Assembly (NCBI GenBank): GCA_003439945.1
Contig: QVRM01000335.1
Location: 469,501-533,500, forward strand
DNA: 64,000 bases
Source of the DNA: Dermanyssus gallinae
Taxonomy: Eukaryota > Arthropoda > Arachnida > Mesostigmata > Dermanyssidae
Direction of reading: 5' to 3'
The position numbers and the translations under genes are program-made. This document shows, one piece after another, positions 31,800-40,464 of this stretch (within the stretch, counting starts at the first letter, position 1; each line of letters opens with the position of its first letter). Under the pieces are notes generated by a model. The model did not search any database. It was not told the DNA's origin and was given only the letters and a program-made list of their open reading frames with translations.

Positions 31800-34690
31800 A
31801 TATCTCTGGTACGATGAAACGGAACGACAACGATGACCAAAAATAGGCGCACACAACTGCCCGCGCAACCCGCTCTCTAGTTAGTCGATTCGGTCGTTCC
31901 AAATCGGCTAACTATAGAGCTGGCTCTCGAATCGATTGTTAGGACAAATAGAGGAAAAATACTGTTTTAGCAGTCCAGTGCTGACTATACAGCGGAGCCA
32001 GACGAGACAAGCCAGACAACTGAAGTTAACACATCGGTTTCGCTGACAGGCTTGGTTGAAGCCGAAATGTATAGTCGAAACAACCAACATTTTGTCTGCT
32101 GCTAGGTCTGGTGTGCTAGATTTGTTAGATCATGATTTGATTAAGCGGTTCCGTAGAGATTATTGGACGTTATCCTACTGCCCTACACTGTTAGGTCTTC
32201 ACCTGCTTAATGTGGGAACAGATCTGCTGCAGCGCCTATCAGAAACGTGACACGTACACGTAGTAAGCACAGATTGTGTTAGTTTAGGTCTGAGTAGGAA
32301 TTCTCTCAATTTAGAATTACCTTGTACGTATGGCTAAGTCATCAACGAGGCTGAAACCCACTAGGCATAATCTCTAATAACGCCGCAGGTAGGAGAAAAC
32401 GTCCTTAGTGTAAATAATCCATTTTGCTTGTCATGTTACCGTGAACGATGTTTTTAAGTGGTCAGTAGAGCGGAATACTGAACTGGATCTTTCAGAGGGG
32501 CTGGGCCAGGAAAGCTGAGGAACGGTACGTAGAATCTAGTCACAGATGGAGACAACACACCGTTCGTACATCGAGGCTGCCCTGATATAAGCTGCCGTTG
32601 GAGATGTGAGGGGTCTTCTTCGCTCTGCGTCTTAAGGCAAAAAGTAGAATCAAAAGACTAACGCAATTTTCTCGTCGATTTTCAAAGCCCAGTCGAAACG
32701 ATGCCGACGGGAATGCATCCAGATCGCCGGTTCGCTGATTATAGATACTTAGCTACGAGTTTCGTCCACCGGGGCTCCAAGGTATCAAGTCGTCGTCGTC
32801 GTCGAAAAGACATATATATGTACCGACTGCTTTTTACTCGTAGCTAGCTGGCTTAAGTGAAAAGAAGAACTTTTGGATAGTCTGTAATAATCACGTGAAC
32901 AGTTGGCATTCTGGTCAAATTCAAGCGTGACACATTTCTGCCCACGACTTGGATTAGTTTCCAGTTCTCGGTTTCCAGAATCGTTCAAAGTGTGTGGCGA
33001 TTCAGGTGATTGATTCGAAGCGCGTCTAGAACCGTAACGGATGCCGGAGCCATGCTGAGCTAGGGGTTCGAGGAATCGTCACCAACCACCGACCACCAAA
33101 CAGACGGTTATCGCATGAAAGGTCATTAGTGATATCGAACGGGGTGTTATTGTTCCGCGCATGCCCCGAAAGATCGGAAGGACCTGTTTACACAATAGTT
33201 AGTTGAGACGATGCCACTTACCAAGCAAGGTCGCGGCAAAGGTCACGCTTCGGTCTGGTGCCCCCCAGCAATAATCTATTCGAAGAGGGCTGGGCTGCTA
33301 TAGCATAGTAATAATAATAAAGCAGTTTTTGTTGACGTTCCTGTTATTGTTGTCTGGCGGCGCTCATTGTTGCTCTTGTTGTCGTCGTGACAGTTGTGGT
33401 GGTGGTTGTGGTTGCTGTAGCAAGCCCTCACTTCTGGCTGGATTAGATAGGTGGCGCCAACGATTTAGTGTGCCTGCTATACGATGTGTGCTGTTGTCTG
33501 CGATTGTCGACATTCGGTTGTTCTGTTGGCCAAGGAAGACATCTTGGATTCGTGAGTACGTGGGCGAACGCGACGGGCGAGCGAGAGAGAGAGAGAGAGA
33601 GAGAGCAAAAGAGAGAAATGCGCACAAAAGAAACAGCCGCAGCGGCAAAATGACATTTACATTATAAAAATAAATTGCCGATTAAGGGGGAGGGGGGCGG
33701 TAGGGGGGTGGCTCATTCATGTTCTTCGTATCGTGAGCCAACGCAGGCGCTCCAGGCGTCGATATTGCGGCGGCTACCCCGCCACCCCCCGTACACAAAG
33801 GTGCGTAAACAAACCACGGGCTTGCCACCGCCACGTTCGGCGTTAAGAATGGTTCGTTCAAATCAGCACGCCATCCATCCATCGTATGCGCTTGTTTAGC
33901 TAGCTGTACGACGATCATTGGATTAAAGTGACCGCTGGCTGCTGTTCTGTTGCTGCTTGAGCGCTGCTTTGAGGGCTTCACATACAAACGCACGTTCTCA
34001 TCTCACTGACGGTTTGTTTCGTGATGCAAGGACAGAATTGTAAGCACTGCTCTGCTGCAAGGTGCATTCGGCGTCCGGCGACCGGAGCAGATGTTACCGT
34101 TTTTCTAACATCGATGGACCTCTTTTTTGTTCCCCTCCCTCTCTTGTTGTTGTTGTTGCTGTTGTTGTTATTCCTGCTGCTGTTGGTGTTGTTGTTTATA
34201 AGACGTTAGGCGACTATTAGTCAAAGCGTCGTCGTTTTTCGTAACTTCTCTACGTCTTGAAAGATAGCCTAGTGCTACAGAAGATTCCTAATCGTCGTTG
34301 TCGTTATACATTACAGTTTCGCGCTCTGTTGGTTTATATGAAAGCACATTATTGTACTAATATATAAACGGATTTACCTTATGCTTCTGCAAGTCATCTT
34401 TCATCCAAGGTTCAACGGTTTCCTCACGAGTGGTATTAATCTAGTCGTCACAGATACAACTGTTTTACTCGTCAGTAGATGTGTCGAATGTGTCTACCAA
34501 ATTGTGTCGAATCACCAGATAATCAAGGATTTGCAAAAATGTGTTTTGCTGATAACTAGCAACGTTCAATTGACATCCAATAAGCGGAAAAGCATCATAT
34601 GTACACTTTATAATACGGCAGTATTGGAATCCAGATGTTCGAACCTCTTTTTTGAAGGGTCTAGAAAATGCACACAAAGATGCACTTGCG
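31800..34690. other. no gene recognised; GA and GTT repeats
   Basis: Contains cgatgaccaaaaata at 31,831, also found just after the SINE at 61,808, a GTC run near 32,791-32,803, (GA)n near 33,585-33,606, and GTT-rich stretches at 33,340-33,420 and 34,145-34,200. No exon with a recognisable domain was found. Confidence 0.35.
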
Positions 34691-34699
34691 CCACTGGCA

Positions 34700-35280
34700 G
34701 CTAGCAGCTACTGTGAGACTTGGCAACCCATCCCCTCAGGCTGATTTCTTCTGCGCGTCCTGAGGGACAGTATGGTCTCCTTGCCGACGTAATGTCGAAG
34801 CACGTTTCAGGGCGGATACCGTGGCTCTGCCAAAAGCCATTATGCGAAATATGAAATACGTGTTTCTCCTCTGCCTCCTTGTTCAGGTGCTGAAGGATCA
34901 CATTTTTCCGTCAGCTTGGCTATCGAGTTCAGTATGCAAATTTGCCAAAGGTCCGAAAGCCCCTCCAGCGGTCCCGGCTTGGGTATCAGCACGAGCTCAG
35001 TCGCATTTCAATCAATCGGGAACTGCCCTGTTCTAAGAAGCATATCGGCGTAGTCGCGGACTATCTGCGGTTGTCGTTTTGTGAAAATTCTGGTCATAGC
35101 TGGGGGTATGCTCTCCGGTACTCGGGCTCTGCCGGGTGTGAGCCGCTCTCTTGCCTGCTTAACCTCCTTCAATGCGACGGAAGGAGGACTGGAGGAGGTT
35201 GAGCAGGCATCCACGCTTGATGACGGCTTGCCGTTCAGTGTTGGATAGTACAGGTCGAAGAAGAATCGATGAGCGACCAC
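34700..35280 (-). pseudogene. R1-like LINE, RT N-terminal part (inverted half)
   Basis: The minus strand reads TPGRARVPESIPPAMT, YADMLLRTGQFPID, then TELVLIPKPGPLEGLSDLW and ICILNSIAKLTEK, continuing to HISHNGFWQSHGIR. This is the RT start (motifs 0 to 2a: LIPKPG...YRPI.LLN...K..E, then Q.GFR) of an R1-type element. The N-terminal end is at 35,280, next to the plus-strand C-terminal half of a similar element that begins near 35,310. The arrangement fits a 5' inversion made during insertion. Confidence 0.7.
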
Positions 35281-35309
35281 CGCTACATTACCTTCATATT
35301 GGCCCCCTG

Positions 35310-36190
35310 GAGCCCCCCTACCCCATCATCAAGCACATCGTCGCCAAGATCAGCAAGGTCGCTCAGAATCTGACCAGGATTCTCCCTCGGGTGGGAAGGG
35401 CTACGGACGGGCGCCGCCAGCTGCTAGCCTCTGTTGCGGAGTCCTCAGCAATGTACGCGGCGCCTGTGTGGGCCGACCTGACCCTACGCACCGCTCGCAA
35501 CAGATGAGTTCTTCGTGCGGCGCAGCGCGGCATGGCCCTTCGGGTCTGCCGGGCGTACCGCACGGTGAGCGCAGAGACAGCCCTCGTCCTGGCTCGCCAG
35601 CTTCCCTGGGATCTCCGCCCCGGGAAAGAAGCGAGCGTAAGACGGATGGCGCGACGGACTTCACGCGTGAGCTTGCGAATGGGCCACACCAGACTCAGGA
35701 GTGCCCCGGGCGAACTGGACCCGGCCGCTTATACCGGACCTCCGACGTTGGTATGACGGGCCTGGCCGGGAGCCACTTACGTACTTCTCGGTCCAGGTCC
35801 TTACGGGTCACGGCCAATTCTAAACCTATATGGTGCGGATTGACAAGTCGCAGGTGGATACGTGCACACTCTGCACGTCGGGGCAGTCGAACGATGTTGA
35901 CCATACGGCCTCGTCCTGCTCAACTCTGGCCCAATTTCCGCAGAAGCTTGACGTATTGCTATGCAGGGAGATCGACGCAAGACATTGTCGATCACATGAT
36001 ACAAAATGCCGCCGCATGGGCGACAGGCGACTATTTCTTAAACGCTATGATGCGCGAGAAGACGCGGCTAAAAAACGCTTGCCGTGCGCGCTACGGAGGC
36101 ACGCAGGTGTCATTAAGTGGTCGAAGTGAGAGTGCCCCGCAAGGGGCTATGGCAACCCAGTGGATGTCAGTACTGAAAGTGCATTAGCAT
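35310..36190 (+). pseudogene. R1-like LINE, C-terminal part and zinc knuckle
   Basis: The plus strand reads IIKHIVAKISKVAQNLTRIL, then ATDGRRQLLASVAESSAMYA, APVWADLTLRTARNR, a stop, and VLRAAQRGMALRVCRAYRTV SAETALVLA. Near 35,850-35,910 follows VDTCTLCTSGQSNDVDH, the C-terminal Cys/His knuckle of R1 elements. The palm with the YADD box is not present between this and the inverted half. The GC content (about 60%) is well above its surroundings, unlike other LINE fragments here. Confidence 0.8.
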
Positions 36191-36519
36191 TTCCAAACCT
36201 CCTATAAAAAAGCACACACGCCCCAACAGACGATATGTCATCATCGTCTATTGGGACGTGGGTTCAATCTGTTGGGACAGGGCGGTCGCGATCTGGACAG
36301 CCGCCTCCGGAGGAAGTGTATGGGAAAGGGGGATCTGCAGAGCTGGCTCATGATGGACTCTGTAGGGGAGTCACCATATTTCCATCTCTACCAGCTCTAA
36401 CCAGCTTTGGTCATGCCTTCGTATCTAAAACGTGATCTTAGTGTCCTCCACCTCTTTGGTTTATTTTGGTGGTGCTGTTGGTCGCTGTAGGTCTCTGCTC
36501 TGCTATTTGCGGAGCCTTT

Positions 36520-36960
36520 TTATTTGTGGCCTGATGTGGCTTGACCCGAAGGCGGTGCACCTGCTAGCGTGTTCGATCGGGAGGCGCCATAACTCGCCGG
36601 GCCGGTGCCACCAGAGTATATGTAATTCGCGACTCTCCGATTTATTACCGTTGGCAGTGTTCCCTCGCCTGTAAATGTATGATCAGTGAAAATGCTCTGT
36701 AGGCCCCGGCTAAAAGTGACACTTTGACCGTCTTTGACCACGTCCAGATCTTACTACACCGGATTGTACTAGTGATAATAAAATCCCCAGTGACTACGAT
36801 TCGTTTCCGCGCGTGCACCCGAACCTGTTACCTATGTCATCTAGTCCGGGAATTCCCCAATGGGTCGAATTGGCGAAAAGTTGCAGCTACCTACTTTATA
36901 TTTATCTGCACATCAATGCCAATCTATAGGCCTAATAGGTCACGTCGAAATTGATGTGCG
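36520..36960 (-). pseudogene. R1-like LINE endonuclease (APE-type) remnant
   Basis: The minus strand reads RIVVTGDFIITSTIRCSKIW (the GDFN-like motif of APE endonucleases), then, after a frame change, FTGEGTLPTVINRRVANYIY, which corresponds to the 'PTF.....STIDLT' stretch of R1 endonucleases. It lies upstream on the minus strand of the inverted RT half but is separated from it by the plus-strand C-terminal half, so it may come from another insertion. Similarity is modest. Confidence 0.45.
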
Positions 36961-37164
36961 AGCCGGGCCGAACATACGCTCGATTTATTTGAGGTTGTCT
37001 AGAGAAGTCTGGCCGATGGCATTTCTGGCCAAATATGCCTCAACGCCTACAAAATAACATTCGTCTTTAGGCACTGGACGCCAAATGCTAAGTACCTAGA
37101 ATCTGGTTTCTGTGGCTTCCGCAGCACTGATCCATTTTGTTTGGTATTTGCTTTTCTAATGAGG

Positions 37165-37165
<1 letters not shown>

Positions 37166-37215
<50 letters not shown>
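37166..37215. repeat. (TA)n tract at the 3' end of the R2-like element
   Basis: About 50 bp of TA directly adjoining the 3' tail of the minus-strand R2-like element. Confidence 0.95.
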
Positions 37216-37220
<5 letters not shown>

Positions 37221-37994
37221 GTGATGATTTATTAATAATTTCCAATACGTTTGGACACTCGGCAGTGCTCGCCTTAATAAAAATTGTGGTAAAAAGGTGT
37301 CACGTGAGGTTAAGAATCAGCTGTCTTTGTCCTTGCTTGATGGCAGCCTCTGCTTTTATAAACTCGGCGCGAGCGGTATATCATCAAGGTCCCTTGCAAC
37401 GTTAAGACGGTAATATCCATAAGATTCCTCATCGTGACGCCGAGCCCCAAGAGCGTACTCGCAGGTTCGGAGTCCCATACACCACTCATAGAGATAGTGA
37501 TGAAACCGAATCTTCGAGGGTTTTGCGGGTCGGGGAGCGCCGTTCTTAGGAACTCGACGTCATATTTGGTGATCTTGTCCTGCCGCGCTTTTGCCGGTCC
37601 CTGTTCGGGCCGCAAACCTCGGCATCTAAAACCCAGATCTCGGTAGGTGTTGTTATTATGAGGTCGGGCTTTAGACCCGGTGCGCCCGGTCGACGGAATA
37701 CTCGCTCACGAACCACCTCATGACCCCTCTCGCGGAAAAGGCGCATCACGCGATCACAGGAGTCGTCATGTCTCTTTATAGTTTGTTTGTGCGTTGTATC
37801 GCACATCTGAGCGACATGAGCCAACGTCTCAGGCGCATGACACCCGTGCCTACAACGCTTGTTCTAGCCCGGGCGTCCCCTGGCCAATATGGCACGCGTT
37901 GGTAGTGCGTTGATCCTGAGCTTTAGACGGTTTAAATACTCCTTACCAGATAGGTAGGGCATACCCTTAATCCAGTAATGTACAAAGGGCGTTT

Positions 37995-38002
<8 letters not shown>
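37216..38002 (-). mobile_element. R2-like non-LTR retrotransposon, 5'-truncated
   Basis: The minus-strand reading starts at the right-hand (TA)n array with GMPYLSGKEYLNRLKLRINA, followed by the zinc knuckle CRHGCHAPETLAHVAQMC (C-x3-C-x7-H-x4-C, the R2 spacing). Then come KRHDDSCDRVMRLFRERGHE and the restriction-like endonuclease core LKPDLIITTPTEIWVLDAEV (KPD-x12-D). After a frame change near 37,590 it continues KITKYDVEFLRTALPDP, FGFITISMSGVWDSEPA and LGLGVTMRNLMDITVLTLQG to a stop at 37,310. About 95 bp of 3' untranslated tail ends at (TA)n. One TAG at 37,864-37,866 and one frameshift are the only clear lesions, so the insertion is young compared with others here. The RT domain is missing by truncation. 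R2 proper inserts in 28S rDNA; the flanks here are not rDNA. Confidence 0.85.

Positions 38003-38079
<77 letters not shown>
38003..38079. repeat. (TA)n tract at the 5' truncation point of the R2-like element
   Basis: About 75 bp of TA lying between the truncated R2-like element (minus) and a LINE family A fragment (plus). Confidence 0.95.
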
Positions 38080-38081
<2 letters not shown>

Positions 38082-38400
38082 ACTATACGGAGGGACCCGC
38101 GTTCTGCTCGGACAAATGGAAGAGAGGAGCCCAGAAGAACCGAGCACTAGTTTGCCGAGTGACATGGCACGGATACCATCACCAGATGTGTTTGAGTGGA
38201 CAATGTTTTGAGGTCGATGATTGTGTGTGTAGATTTTGCGGGAAGTGTATTATTGATAGGTACCATATACTTGTGTGCACCGAAATAGACACAGCCTCAT
38301 TACAATCTCGTACACACTACATAGGATCAGTGCAGATTTCACACAGAATCCGATGTTTATTGCTACCAACATCATGGTGAATAAATATATATGTTATATT
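38080..38400 (+). pseudogene. LINE family A, C-terminal zinc-knuckle fragment
   Basis: The plus strand reads GPAFCSDKWKRGAQKN, VCRVTWHGYHHQMCL and CVCRFCGKCIIDRYHILVC, matching APAFTTDRWKQGMQVN, LTWHGYHQYICL and the knuckle of the copy at 15,640-16,625. It is open for about 90 codons from the (TA)n boundary to TGA near 38,380. The 5' truncation coincides with the (TA)n array. The 3' end is AT-rich. Confidence 0.75.
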
Positions 38401-38985
38401 TATGTATTCGTTTTGCATGTAGTAACGCAACCTAAGCTTTGTTTTTGACCCAATTATCAAAATATAGGTAGCCTTACACAAATTAAGTAGCTTTGGTAGA
38501 GTATTAGACCAAGAGTAAAGCTTTGCAATTTCTTAGATTTGCCGAGAAAGAGGTTCCGGCAAGTCAGCTCTTCCTAACAATCTCTGCCGAATTAGCATCA
38601 ACCTTAAGATATGATATGGACTCACCAGTTATTAATGTTACTCTGTTCTAGCAGTAGCTACTGCGTTACGCAAAATCTCAGTCTTTGGCGTCTATCTATT
38701 ATTAAAAACTCGTTGGCCATCTCCACCATTACAGTTTGCAAATTATATAGTATCTCCTGAAACATGTGCGTACAGTGCATTCAAATAGATGCGTAAACCT
38801 ACATATGCACCGCTAAAATTACTTGCAAAGTTTAATTGAGTTTTTCGTTCCCCGCTAGTACGCTGCTTGCTTTGCCAAGGATGCTATACGACCAAGAGAT
38901 GTTGCACTTGATGCTCAAAGCAAAAGCCCAGACCGTTAAGCTGGCAGTGTTGTTTGTTTGTTAGTTACATTTATATATGCATTAC
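38400..38985. other. no gene recognised
   Basis: AT-rich unique sequence without supported features. Confidence 0.35.
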
Positions 38986-38989
38986 GACA

Positions 38990-39215
38990 GACAAGAGACG
39001 CGGTTTTTCGATCGGGGCTGGAAGCGTGGCTTCATGCCCTACTAGTCGGCACATCGGTACACTAACGACACAGCGGTACGGACCTAGTAGGTTGCCAGAC
39101 AAAGGTCTGGAGCTAGTTTTGGATAGAACAGTGACCGACTCTCTCAAACCCTCAATTGCCTGTCCCGAAGCCTTTCGGTCCGGCCTTACACGAGTTCTTT
39201 CCTAGTATTCCAATC
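38990..39215 (+). pseudogene. GKxxxGLTL-type retroelement fragment, diverged
   Basis: The plus strand reads RYGPSRLPDKGLELVLDRTV TDSLKPS, aligning with [22 protein letters not shown] of the 20.4-kb copy (pattern GxxLVxDxTVTDSxKP). It is more diverged than the other two copies, and the GKRPDG block is not clear. Confidence 0.4.
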
Positions 39216-40040
39216 CGAGTATCCTACAATTTAGCGCTCTACCTCTGCTTAGAAGCCCAGCACATAGCAAGGTGAGGTATCCAGGGGTTATCCTAGATAG
39301 GGGTCTCCGTGGTACTGAGCACGTTGGGCGGCTTCCCGCGGCTTATGCCTGACGTTTACGCGTCACGATAAACCTGACCGCGGCCGAGTCAGTTTCGGTC
39401 TAGCCCACCGACGCCTTGAATTTCGCCGATAAGTTTAAATTCGCGCAATCGAAATGAGAACGCGGAAATAGCGAACTACCTTTCTTCTTTAGAGCTCTGA
39501 ATATTCCGTGAAAATCTAATTGAAAACCCAGCTTGCTTAACATAAATGAGAGCAAGTAATTGTCCTATGCTCCTAATACATTTTATGTATGCTCACTAAC
39601 TTGCTTCACTGGCGTACAGAGCGCCGTAAAAGATGCAACTTATTTTGTTTTCCTATACTGCTTTATGTGACCGACGGGCTGCAGCTCCGCATTAGTCAGA
39701 TAAATGATATCTGAGATTATTTGTATAACTAATTAGTCCAGCCCTCGGTGTTTCAAGGGATCCTTCATTCCATTATTCTTATATGATTCTAAAAATGAAG
39801 CCATCAAATTCCGCGGACTGAGCCAGAGTAGGAGCCCTGATATGGCAGATTCTAGGCAATAACATAAATTATGCACCCGATGCTGATTTCTTACACACAA
39901 TCTATAACAAAATAAATTAAATTAGGAAAATATATACTTAAAATCTAAATTCGTGTAGAAAACTGGGGTTTGACATACTGCAGCGTTTCAACGATCGCGA
40001 TGGAATTACGTCGTTATATATCTATAGCAAAAGAGAGAGA
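39216..40040. other. no gene recognised
   Basis: AT-rich; nothing supported. Confidence 0.35.
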
Positions 40041-40460
40041 TACTTACACTCCCGCCGCCCGCGTAGTTACGCGCGGACCTCTTGCGGGCTTGCAGCCCGG
40101 AGTGCCCGCCAGCCCGAATAGACAGGCCAGCGGCTCCCCCACCCTCCCCCCTATCGAGGTTCGGAATGGTACCACACTACTCCCCCAATCGACAATTAGA
40201 CGCGATTCCTCGTTACACCCCAGAATATACACTAGCCCCCCCGAACGGAATATCGACCACTCCGGAGCAGGGGTGGTCCTCTCATCGGGAGGTCTGCGTT
40301 CATGTGGCTAACTCGCTCTCGTTGTGCCTATTAAGCCAAGGCAGCAGGCGTCCCAGTCGGTACCACCGGGTTGCTAAAGCCCGGGGCTTAGCACGGGGTA
40401 GTGTGCTGCACACGAAACCGACCGGCCCGGGTTTCGTGTGCAGCACACTTCCCCCGTACA
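40041..40460. other. GC-rich island of unknown nature
   Basis: About 400 bp with clearly higher GC and many CCC/GGG runs inside AT-rich sequence. The plus-strand frame reads GPLAGLQPGVPASPNRQASG and TLPPIEVRNGT, proline- and glycine-rich. It ends in a 20-bp perfect inverted repeat (40,400-40,449). It could be the 5' part of a GC-rich LINE, like the R1-like piece at 35.3-36.2 kb, but no domain confirms that. Confidence 0.45.
40400..40449. repeat. 20-bp perfect inverted repeat, 10-base loop
   Basis: The arms agtgtgctgcacacgaaacc (40,400-40,419) and its exact reverse complement (40,430-40,449) enclose 10 bases. Outside a T/T mismatch the pairing continues with GGGG (left) and CCCC (right). Confidence 0.95.
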
Positions 40461-40464
40461 TTTA

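Noticed and set aside
35468..36187. A 239-codon plus-strand open frame rich in Ser, Arg and Gly
   Set aside because: It is the wrong frame across the GC-rich R1-like C-terminal region; the R1 motifs are in another frame.
36520..36960. Treating the endonuclease remnant and the inverted RT half as one continuous minus-strand R1 element
   Set aside because: The oppositely oriented C-terminal half lies between them, so a single simple insertion cannot explain all three; they are listed separately.
37216..38002. Assigning the element to R2 proper in 28S rDNA
   Set aside because: The protein matches R2 in knuckle spacing and nuclease core, but neither flank resembles rRNA genes; both are (TA)n.
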